Origin: JAOXRU01 sp965247735
GTDB lineage: Bacteria > Bacteroidota > Bacteroidia > Flavobacteriales > Flavobacteriaceae
Reading direction: 5' to 3'
Length of the DNA stretch: 64,000 nt
NCBI GenBank assembly: GCA_965247735.1
Contig: CBDFHN010000002.1
Coordinates: 4,588,001 to 4,652,000 of the forward strand
Shown: one piece after another, positions 1-8,400 of the stretch
Numbering within the stretch: the stretch's first letter is position 1
Layout: each line of letters opens with the position of its first letter
Made by a program: the position numbers and the translations under genes
The notes under the pieces: generated by a model
What the model was told of the DNA's origin: nothing
What the model saw: the letters and a program-made list of their open reading frames with translations, nothing else
The model's database searches: none

Positions 1-2
1 AT

Positions 3-152
3 AGAGGAGATGAGTACAATAGAAGAAGTTCTTATTTTGATGACGAAGAAAGTATAATGAATTTAGGTTCAGAAATAAAAGAAAGACATTTCAGCTATCT
101 TCTTGAAGAAATTAACACTATGATTCCTTTTACCAAATTCCGTATTTACTAA
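3..152 (+). CDS. C-terminal fragment of a putative metzincin-like peptidase, cut by window start
   Basis: The open frame from the window edge to the TAA at 150-152 encodes 49 residues. It contains GDEY, then SIMNLG, then EIKERHFSYLL. The same order (GDEY, SVMNAG, EFKERHIDYI) occurs in the fragment at 665-907, which also carries HEFGH. The S-[IV]-M-N motif resembles the Met-turn of metzincin zinc peptidases, so this is probably the end of a metallopeptidase domain whose zinc-binding helix lies outside the window. A small lipoprotein gene starts 14 bp after the stop. I infer a C-terminal toxin domain with a downstream immunity gene; the toxin role is unproven. The reading frame is clear, the family assignment moderate. 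Confidence 0.5.
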   Translation, partial: RGDEYNRRSSYFDDEESIMNLGSEIKERHFSYLLEEINTMIPFTKFRIY

Positions 153-166
153 ATATAACAAGTCTT

Positions 167-520
167 ATGAAAAAATATTTGCTTTTATTTTTCTTTCTTA
201 TGTTGTTTTGCAACTCATCTTGTAAAAAAGAAATTATAAGTGAAAAAGAAGCTATGCAATTAAATAAAAAAGAAGCTTTAAAAAAATATGGAAATCCCTA
301 TGCTCAGGAGTTTTTTCCTACTATTGAGGCTTATGGAGAATTTAGAAATTACGTTTATTTTAGATATAAAGAGCTAAATAGGCTGGATTCAATAACAATA
401 ATAGATGAAATTACATGGGAAAAAACTAAAGACACCCTCATTACAGTTTGGTATGAAAGAAAGGAAAAAGAAGCTGTACCTGTAGAGACTTACACTTGGC
501 TAAAAGGCACCGACTTTTAG
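167..520 (+). CDS. Small lipoprotein, candidate immunity protein
   Basis: This 117-residue protein begins with a lysine-flanked hydrophobic stretch ending in a lipobox-like NSSC, so Cys19 is the likely lipidated residue. The mature part is charged and short. It shares an ordered set of motifs with the lipoprotein at 904-1266: YGNP near the middle, then ITWEKTKDTLITVWYE near the C-terminus (VTWKKNKDSLITVWYE in the partner). Both follow a fragment of the same peptidase-like C-terminus. That repeated pairing suggests a cognate function such as immunity in the periplasm or at the inner membrane. No family is recognised. The gene is intact, with its ATG 14 bp after the preceding stop. Confidence 0.7.
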   Translation: MKKYLLLFFFLMLFCNSSCKKEIISEKEAMQLNKKEALKKYGNPYAQEFFPTIEAYGEFRNYVYFRYKELNRLDSITIIDEITWEKTKDTLITVWYERKEKEAVPVETYTWLKGTDF

Positions 521-664
521 TTTTTCAGCAGAGTAAAATATCGGAGTATAAAGACGGTAAATGCATTTAGGATGCATGTCTTAACTTTTTGGCAGCATTT
601 TTTTTTCTGTTACAATTTCAATGATAATATCCTTCAATACTTTTTTAAATCGTTGTTTCTCTAG

Positions 665-907
665 GTCTTTAATCGAACTATACATGAATTTGGACACATG
701 ATCGGAAATATAGACTTTAATGCTGGGAGATATGGTGGGAGAATGCCATACCAAACACATGGTGACGAATATGACGATGATAGTTTTTACAACTTAGACG
801 TAACCAGTGTTATGAACGCTGGAAATGAATTCAAAGAAAGACATATAGATTATATTATTTATTTGTTGCAAAATAATTACAAAGACACATATTTTTATAC
901 ATTATGA
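665..907 (+). pseudogene. 5'-truncated metzincin-like peptidase fragment
   Basis: The frame opens after a stop at 662-664 and runs 80 codons. It reads HEFGHMIG early (683 onward), followed by GDEY, SVMNAG and FKERHIDYI. HExxH plus a S-x-M-N Met-turn-like motif about 40 residues later fits a metzincin-type zinc peptidase. The HEFGH motif lies upstream of the first ATG (698), and no coding sequence for the rest of the domain is visible between 521 and 664, so the N-terminal part is missing. It overlaps the next lipoprotein start by ATGA at 904-907, as functional toxin-immunity pairs often do. I read it as a silent or donor C-terminal cassette; a very small active protein is unlikely. Confidence 0.6.
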
Positions 908-1266
908 TTAAGATTATAAAAATTTTTATTCTTCTATGCCTATTGTCTTCTTGTAAGCAGAATGGACGTGTTGAAGTTAAAGTAAAAGAGAAACAAAAAA
1001 AAATTATCGCTAAAAAACAGAATTGTTTTGAATATTCTCAGGTGTACGGTAATCCTGTAAAATACTATAGATATAGAGCTAAATACAAGGCTAATATCTT
1101 CAATTCATTTGCCTTAGAGAGTGTTTCTGATATAAATAAGTCTATAGTATTAGAGGTAACATGGAAAAAAAACAAAGATAGTTTGATAACGGTTTGGTAT
1201 GAAGAGACAAAAACAAAAAACGTTGTCTTACATTCATTAATTTATAGCAAAGATGTTGTGTTTTAG
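904..1266 (+). CDS. Small lipoprotein, candidate immunity protein, paralogue of 167-520
   Basis: This 120-residue protein has a hydrophobic N-terminus ending in LLSSC, making Cys17 the likely lipidated residue. The start codon overlaps the stop of the peptidase fragment by four bases, which implies translational coupling. The C-terminal half matches its neighbour at 167-520 in YGNP and in the block around TWKKNKDSLITVWYE, while the N-terminal halves differ. Two diverged paralogues, each tied to a copy of the same C-terminal peptidase remnant, fit an array of orphan toxin/immunity modules. No named family is recognised. No gene follows it on this strand before the CRISPR region. Confidence 0.7.
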   Translation: MIKIIKIFILLCLLSSCKQNGRVEVKVKEKQKKIIAKKQNCFEYSQVYGNPVKYYRYRAKYKANIFNSFALESVSDINKSIVLEVTWKKNKDSLITVWYEETKTKNVVLHSLIYSKDVVF

Positions 1267-1349
1267 AAACAACCAATCACCAACGTAATATTAAATCAGA
1301 ATGCTTTACTTCATCTAGAATATCTGTCGATTTGATTCTACTTTTTTTA

Positions 1350-2930
1350 TTGTGAATTGATGACAAATTGTATTTTTGCGTGATTTGTGAGTGTTAAGAA
1401 ATAAGTTGAGGAACTTATTTTAGCGAGTCAGAAAGATGTAGCGTTGGCGTAGTAAACTAGAAAGATGTAATTGTTGTGAATTGATTTATTCACTACATGT
1501 TATTTAATAAATAAGAGTTCATGAACCTTTCTAAAGTCGGTTTCAATTACGTAGTACTTATGAAAACCTTTAAAAAGCAATAAACAAGAGGCGAATAAAT
1601 TGTATTTTTAGGTGATTTGTGAGTGTTAAGAAATAAGTTGAGGAACTTATTTTGGCGAGTCAGAAAGATGTAGCGTTGGCATAGTAAACTAGAAAGATGT
1701 AATTGTTGTGAATTGATTTATTCACTACTAGTTATTTTATAAGAAAGTGTTCATGAACCTCCTAAAAAGTCGGTTTCAACTACGAAGTAATCATGAGAAC
1801 CTTAAAAAAGAAATAAGCAAGAGTTGAATAAATTGTATTTTTACGTGATTTGTGAGCGTTAAAAAATAAGTTGAGGAACTTATTTTAGCGAGTCAGAAAG
1901 ATGTAGCGTTGGCATAGTAAACTAGAAAGATGTAATTGTTGTGAATTGATTTCAAATTGTATTTTTACGTGAGCAATCACAAGACAAGAATATTCAGAAG
2001 TTGACAAAGATGTGTTGTGAATTGATTTCAAATTGTATTTTTAGGTGATTTGTGAGTGTTAAGAAATAAGTTGAGGAACTTATTTTGGCGAGTCAGAAAG
2101 ATGTAGCGTTGGCATAGTAAACTAGAAAGATGTAATTGTTGTGAATTGATTTATTCACTACTAGTTATTTTATAAGAAAGTGTTCATGAACCTCCTAAAA
2201 AGTCGGTTTCAACTACGAAGTAATCATGAGAACCTTAAAAAAGAAATAAGCAAGAGTTGAATAAATTGTATTTTTACGTGATTTGTGAGCGTTAAAAAAT
2301 AAGTTGAGGAACTTATTTTAGCGAGTCAGAAAGATGTAGCGTTGGCATAGTAAACTAGAAAGATGTAATTGTTGTGAATTGATTTCAAATTGTATTTTTA
2401 CGTGAGCAATCACAAGACAAGAATATTCAGAAGTTGACAAAGATGTGTTGTGAATTGATTTCAAATTGTATTTTTACGTGATTTGTGAGTATTAAGAAAT
2501 AAGTTGAGGAACTTATTTTAGCGAGTCAGAAAGATGTAGTGTTGGCATAGTAAACTAGAAAGATGTAATTGTTGTGAATTGATTTATTCACTACTAGTTA
2601 TTTTATAAGAAAGTGTTCATGAACCTCCTAAAAAGTCGGTTTCAAATTGTATTTTTACGTGAGCAATCACAAGTAGATGATGTTTATCCGCTAGTCTACG
2701 ACAGTTGTGAATTGATTTCAAATTGTATTTTTACGTGATTTGTGAGTGTTAAGAAATAAGTTGAGGAACTTATTTTAGCGAGTCAGAAAGATGTAGCGTT
2801 GGCATAGTAAACTAGAAAGATGTAATTGTTGTGAATTGATTTATTCACTACTAGTTATTTTATAAGAAAGTGTTCATGAACCTCCTAAAAAGTCGGTTTC
2901 AAATTGTATTTTTACGTGAGCAATCACAAG
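1350..2930 (+). repeat. Rearranged, expanded CRISPR units (233-bp family)
   Basis: A constant 89-bp block (B) occurs seven times, at 1384, 1616, 1849, 2049, 2282, 2482 and 2739. It contains an inverted repeat, AATAAGTT and AACTTATT around GAGG. B is always preceded by CRISPR-repeat sequence ending GTATTTTTACGTGA or a close variant, and always followed by the first 15 bases of the repeat, GTTGTGAATTGATTT. After those 15 bases there is either a full repeat or an insert: 111 bp (at about 1488, 1720 and 2153) or a 57-bp short form (2586-2642 and 2843-2899). The full 233-bp unit is repeat bases 1-15, the long insert, repeat bases 18-35, then B. The short insert joins back to the repeat at a shared TTTCAA, so it looks like a recombination junction. 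No open gene lies here. Confidence 0.85.
1597..2475 (+). repeat. 433-bp tandem duplication containing one spacer
   Basis: Sequence from about 1597-2042 recurs at 2030-2475 with an offset of exactly 433 bp. It includes two B blocks, one long insert, one full repeat (1938-1983 and 2371-2416) and the same 30-bp spacer (1984-2013 and 2417-2446). The copies differ at the final truncated repeat (GGTGA in one, CGTGA in the other). This is a segmental duplication made by recombination between repeats, not an independent acquisition of the same spacer. Confidence 0.85.
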
Positions 2931-4146
2931 TTCAAGAAACGTTTCATTTGATTGAGTTTCGTTGTGAATTGATTTCAAATTGTATTTTTACGTGAGCAAT
3001 CACAAGCAGCTGTTCCTGCTGCCTCTGGTCTAACATGTTGTGAATTGATTTCAAATTGTATTTTTACGTGAGCAATCACAAGAAAGGTAACATTGATAAA
3101 GAAGTAAGGATGGTTGTGAATTGATTTCAAATTGTATTTTTACGTGAGCAATCACAAGTATAATCAAAAATATCATTCGATGTAAATGGTTGTGAATTGA
3201 TTTCAAATTGTATTTTTACGTGAGCAATCACAAGCAACCTTATTAACTGCCTGCACCGTCATTAGTTGTGAATTGATTTCAAATTGTATTTTTACGTGAG
3301 CAATCACAAGATGAATTATAAAAATGATGGTAGACCAGATGTTGTGAATTGATTTCAAATTGTATTTTTACGTGAGCAATCACAAGTTTAAACGTGAACG
3401 GGATAAAACTAAACGGGTTGTGAATTGATTTCAAATTGTATTTTTACGTGAGCAATCACAAGTAGCAACCCATGTTGCAGCTGTACCAATCAGTTGTGAA
3501 TTGATTTCAAATTGTATTTTTACGTGAGCAATCACAAGAAAACAGCGTTTCAATAAATGGTTTCTTCAGTTGTGAATTGATTTCAAATTGTATTTTTACG
3601 TGAGCAATCACAAGTTTGGCTTGGCTATAAAGCTTTTAAGCTTGGTTGTGAATTGATTTCAAATTGTATTTTTACGTGAGCAATCACAAGCAGATTTAAA
3701 AATCTATGTATACCACAGCTGTTGTGAATTGATTTCAAATTGTATTTTTACGTGAGCAATCACAAGTATAAGATTGAGACGGGTGAGTATCTAGACGTTG
3801 TGAATTGATTTCAAATTGTATTTTTACGTGAGCAATCACAAGACCTACACAACTACAGATTGATGCAATGAGGTTGTGAATTGATTTCAAATTGTATTTT
3901 TACGTGAGCAATCACAAGGAAGAGATATCCACCGCCTTGCTGTCTGAGGTTGTGAATTGATTTCAAATTGTATTTTTACGTGAGCAATCACAAGGCAGCT
4001 GGTTATCAGCTAGTAGAAGCGTTAGTTGTGAATTGATTTCAAATTGTATTTTTACGTGAGCAATCACAAGCTAATGTATGGCATCGAAATTTGCAGGTAG
4101 GTTGTGAATTGATTTCAAATTGTATTTTTACGTGAGCAATCACAAG
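1938..4146 (+). CRISPR. Type II-C CRISPR array, 46-bp repeats and 30-bp spacers
   Basis: The repeat is 46 bp, starting GTTGTGAATTGATTTCAAAT and ending GAGCAATCACAAG. Sixteen identical copies run from 2961 to 4146 with an exact 76-bp period and fifteen 30-bp spacers. Four more spacer slots lie to the left at 1984, 2417 (a duplicate of the first), 2674 and 2931, between full, truncated and split repeats. The tracrRNA anti-repeat at 10242-10264 is complementary to repeat bases 2-24, so crRNAs are read on the plus strand, opposite to the cas genes. Repeat degeneracy is confined to the left end. The cas2-proximal right end is therefore more likely the integration end, even though transcription runs towards it. 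Each repeat carries TATTTTTA with an upstream TTG 18 bp away, a near match to the Bacteroidota promoter, so per-repeat promoters are possible. Confidence 0.97.
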
Positions 4147-4149
4147 GTC

Positions 4150-4194
4150 AATGCCAAAATCCTGAGTTATAACAGGACTTTGGCATTACTTTTT
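4150..4194 (+). terminator. Hairpin between the array and cas2, probable bidirectional terminator
   Basis: AATGCCAAAATCCTG at 4150-4164 pairs with CAGGACTTTGGCATT at 4173-4187, with one mismatch and an 8-base loop. ACTTTTT follows on the plus strand. It begins four bases after the last repeat and lies downstream of both the plus-strand array and minus-strand cas2, so it is placed to end both transcripts. If this is also the integration end of the array, the hairpin sits inside the leader-equivalent region 4147-4256. Confidence 0.65.
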
Positions 4195-4256
4195 AGGATT
4201 AGGGTAGTTTCCTGTAATAAGTGTAGTACTGGCCTAATAGCTATGTTTTTCTTATC

Positions 4257-4595
4257 TTAAAACAATTGCAATTGTTGAGTAGGGGTAGGCAGGTCAAATT
4301 CTTTTATGCCATGAAAAAGTTCCATATTCCCAAATTGCCTGTCTGTTACTTCCAGGATACCAATTTTGCCATGTTTGGGTAATAAACCTTTAATGCGTTG
4401 CCTGTGTACTTTTGCATTTTCTCTACTGGGGCAATGCCGTAGGTATATAGAAAACTGAAACATGGTAAAGCCATCTTTAATAAGGTTTTTTCGAAAACCA
4501 CTAGCTGCTCTTCGTTCCTTTTTGGTATTGGTTGGCAAATCAAAAAAAACAAGTACCCACATAATTCGGTATGCATTATAACGTTCTTGGTTCAT
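4257..4595 (-). CDS. cas2: CRISPR-associated endonuclease Cas2
   Basis: The 112-residue protein has the usual Cas2 size and start, with WVLVFFDLPT near residue 13. Asp19 in that first strand is the conserved metal-site aspartate, followed by a basic helix. With Cas1, Cas2 forms the integrase complex that inserts new spacers. Its ATG overlaps the cas1 stop by ATGA at 4592-4595, so translation is probably coupled. It is the last gene of the cas9-cas1-cas2 operon and its end faces the array 110 bp away. No csn2 or cas4 is present, which together with Cas9 places the locus in subtype II-C. Confidence 0.95.
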   Translation of the reverse strand: MNQERYNAYRIMWVLVFFDLPTNTKKERRAASGFRKNLIKDGFTMFQFSIYLRHCPSRENAKVHRQRIKGLLPKHGKIGILEVTDRQFGNMELFHGIKEFDLPTPTQQLQLF

Positions 4596-5488
4596 TCTAG
4601 TAGAAACTCAGGGTATTTTATCTGTCGGTTTTCTCCTGTATAACATTTGTACAAACTAGCTGTAGTGGTAGTTACTGCAACTAGTAAAGGTCTTGTATTA
4701 CCATCAATTTTTACATCTTGGGTGGCAATTTGTAATAAATAGGCTTTGGCTTCTTTGTTGAGTTCTGTATGATTTTTATTAGAACCTATATATTGGTACA
4801 CCATTTTATCTACAAATGGCCTATAGGGTTCCATAATATCATCTGCTAAGCAATAAGGATTGTATTTGTTTTTATGAAAAATACCCAAAACAGGTAATAA
4901 TCCACTACTTACTAATGCTCTTGCTATAATGCTACGGAGTACCGCATAACCAAAATTAAGAAAGTTGTTGGGCGTATCTCCAAAACGTACTCTCTGAAAA
5001 TCGTTCAGCAAATATTTCCAGTAGTTTTGTGCTGCAATACCTTCCATATTGCTGCGATCTCCACTTTTTATATGTTCCAAATAATAGTCCATATGGGCAT
5101 AAGGCTTTTGATACTGCCATAAAACGGCTTGTTGGTTTTTTACCTTGGCATATACTGTTTGTTTCCACAATTGTTTTTTTAGGGGATCACTAACTTGCAT
5201 TTGTTTTTTTATACGTTCGGAATATTCACTATTGCCATACATGGGTAACATTATACCAAAAGGAAGATGGTGTGCATCGCAAGTAATAATAGCAACAGTA
5301 TTGGCTTGTAAAGCTATAATTGCTTGGGTACTGATGGTAATTTGGTAATGGTCTAGCAGCAACAATGCCATATCTTCGATAGCAACCCTACCTATTTCTG
5401 TCTTGCTTTCGGGATCGATGATTGTGAGTTGACGATCCTTAAGTTTTAGATAGCTAGGGTTGCCGATATATATGGTTTGTTTGAGCAT
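4592..5488 (-). CDS. cas1: CRISPR-associated integrase Cas1
   Basis: This 298-residue Cas1 is of normal length for type II. The N-terminal beta domain starts MLKQTIYIGNPSYLKL. The metal ligands expected of Cas1 are visible as Glu149 (in SNMEG), His205 (GIFHKN) and Asp216-Asp217/Glu220 (LADDIMEP). It catalyses integration of protospacers at the array. It starts 6 bp after the cas9 stop and overlaps cas2 by four bases, so the three genes form one operon read from upstream of cas9. Nothing suggests inactivation, so the adaptation module looks intact. Confidence 0.96.
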   Translation of the reverse strand: MLKQTIYIGNPSYLKLKDRQLTIIDPESKTEIGRVAIEDMALLLLDHYQITISTQAIIALQANTVAIITCDAHHLPFGIMLPMYGNSEYSERIKKQMQVSDPLKKQLWKQTVYAKVKNQQAVLWQYQKPYAHMDYYLEHIKSGDRSNMEGIAAQNYWKYLLNDFQRVRFGDTPNNFLNFGYAVLRSIIARALVSSGLLPVLGIFHKNKYNPYCLADDIMEPYRPFVDKMVYQYIGSNKNHTELNKEAKAYLLQIATQDVKIDGNTRPLLVAVTTTTASLYKCYTGENRQIKYPEFLLE

Positions 5489-5494
5489 GTTTTT

Positions 5495-8400
5495 TTACCG
5501 AATACAATTAGTAATGTTTCCCAAACGATCTATTTTTAACTTCCAACAGGATTCTTTTATTCTAATTTGGTTTATACAAATTGTTGTTTCTAGTTTGTTT
5601 AAACTCCCTAATTCTCCTAATTTAGATTTTGAATCATATTTTTTAATTAAAGAAGAAATTGTGTTTTTGATGAAAAAACATTCAGAACTACTTGAGCTTA
5701 CCATTTTATAAATTCGATTAATTTGAGTTGGATTTAGGTTTTTAAGATTAACTAAGTTTGGATTGTTTAGTTCTTCTTCTGTTGGAATGTATACCAAATC
5801 ATTAGGAGATAGATCAAATAAGAATTTTCCTTTTTCATGATTGATAGGAATTAAAGGTTCTTTCTTAAGTTCTTCTTTATTTAAATTTGCACGCCATTTT
5901 TGATGTGCAATTACCTTATTTAGTGGAATGGTTTCATAAACACGCTTTTTTTGTTCTTCGTTCCAATAAATGGCGAAAAATAAATTTGTTCCTTGTGCGG
6001 CTTCAACAAATTTTTTGCTTTTTTGCCCTGTTTCTCCTATGCTAAATTTTGTACCTTCTTCGTATACTCTTACTTTGTGTATGGGTTGATGCTTTTTTCT
6101 GTTATTTAAAGACTCAATGTTTTTGTTGAGCTCTTCTATGCCATCAGTATTAAAAGCAAGGTCAAAACGTTCTTTATTGTTATCATCTACATAATTTTTA
6201 AGATGATTTTCAAGAATAATACGTATTCCACTATCGGTAACAGCTTCTAATTGTTTTCTTGTGAATTTTTCTGTTAGTTGTATTCTTGTGGCTGTGGCGT
6301 TTTTTGACCATTCATAGACCTTTATTTTTTCTATTTTTTTACCAGCAATAATTATTGGATTGCTCTTTAGGTTTTTTTTTATTGTTTTTAGGTCTTTGTC
6401 AAATACAACAGCTAAACTTTTTACTTTGTTTTTAACATCTTTATCAGCAATTAATTCCCAATTGTTGAGGTAATTTATAAGACTGCTTTCTCCCTTTTTT
6501 AATTGTTTTACAGCAACTTTCCCAGAAACAGTTTCTTTGTGCATTGGTTTTCTAATTGCCCAATTTTGCCCTTTTTCTTGTTTTACTAATATTTTTTTCA
6601 AGTTACCATCATCATTTTTTCTCCATTGCCAAGTTTTATTGTTGGTTTTGTTAATAACTCTTAGGTTTTGTTTAAAGCTAATAATGGTGTGTTCTAATTT
6701 ATCTTTTACATCATTAGAAAAATTAGTCCAGGGCAATTGAAAATGTTTGGTATAGTGTTCGTTTTTATTTTTAATTAAAAGTTTATTTCTTAACGAAAAG
6801 TTGTTTTTTTCTGCATTTAAGGCATTTAGATAGTTACTATGATCTTTGGTACAGCAAGCTATTACTAATGCATCTAAGGCATGATGCCTATGGTCTATTC
6901 TTTTTTTATTAAAACCTCTAGAAATTTCATCGGGGACCTGTGTCCTAAAGAACGTTTTACCAGTTTCTTTGCCGTTAATTAATTGTTTTGCTTCATAGCC
7001 AAAATCGTTAGAATTTGTCAAATCATTTAATCGTTTAAATCTTGGTGATATAATTTCGTTCCACTTGTCATTAAGACCCCAATCTTGTTTTAGTTTGGAT
7101 GTTATGGCTCCAGTTACAGGAACTAATTTTTTTGAAGTGGCTTCTTTTTCTCCATTCTCTCTTACAACATTACTTAGTAGCCCTTTAACTAACTTACTAA
7201 TATACCTACTGTCATTAAGTTGTCTATTGATAAAGCCTTCAGGAATGTCTTCGCTCAATAGATTTTTGAGTTTAGTTCTGTTTTTTTTGAAATAGGTATT
7301 ACAATGTTTTTCATAGTTTTCTAGAGTTAATAAAAGAGTATTTTTACCTTGACTTAGTTCTACAATTGATCCTCCATTATTTTTTAAATATTCATAGGCA
7401 GTTTTATTACCTTTTTCTTCATTTACAGCGCTTTCACATATAACTTTATTGTTTAATGAATTATCAAAATAGCGCGATTGTGGAATGATATGTTCTATCT
7501 GATATGCTGTTGTAAACAATTTATGAAGCGGTATTATTTCTCCTGTATATGGTGAAGTGTAGCCTTGTTCTAGCCAAAGTTTGTACTTGTTAATTTCTGC
7601 TTTGTTAGGGGAGTTGTTTTTTCTTATTTTTTTAACATCTTCTTCCTTTAGTTTAGAAAAATCAGCTTCTGGGTTTAGATAAATTCCATCTTCATATATT
7701 TTTAAAATCTCTTGATGGCTAGGAGAGTAGGGACGAATATCGTTGGAGGATTCATTTTTTAACTCTTCTAATATTGATTTTATTCGTTGATTAGTATTTT
7801 CGTTTTCTTGATTTCTATCTGATATTTTTTTTCTTTTATCGCTTGAGTTTTTCATTTCTCGACCTAGCTCTACATGTATTTCTGAAAAAAAGTTTTCTTT
7901 GTTTTTTCCATATTGTTTCCAGATGTCTCTAACTACACGTAGAGTTTCGGTAACAACCTGTTCTACAATAGGGTTTCTTAAGCTATGTTGTTTAAAATTG
8001 TTTAAAAAAACATCAATATCCTTTGGTGTTTTCCAGTGTAGTATATCACCAATTTCTGCATGCCTTTCATATACAGCGTAGCATGCTTGGTAGGTGTTAA
8101 GTGCTTGTAATGGATTTTGATTTTTAAATGGTAGAAAACTTTTTAAAAGTCTTATTGGAACGTCATCATCCGCCACCTCCGATATTCTCTCTTTTTCATA
8201 GTCAATGGTCTCTAATCTAGTGATAACTGAGGTAATTCGCTCTTTTACTTCGATATTTATTGCGTTTTTATCCCAGTATTTTCCAATCCGCATTAGTGTA
8301 AGCAATTGCTTTATAGCTTTTTCAGAATAGGCTCCGTATTCGTTTTTATAAGGTGGGATTTTAAGAAAGTTTTTCTCAAAACTTTCTTTGTCTAAATTAT

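Noticed and set aside
521..664. Coding remnant joining the two toxin-like modules
   Set aside because: All frames are broken by stops and no motif of the peptidase domain is visible.
1350..2930. Expanded repeat region as a transposon
   Set aside because: There is no transposase gene and no terminal inverted repeat; the borders coincide with CRISPR-repeat halves, which fits recombination better.
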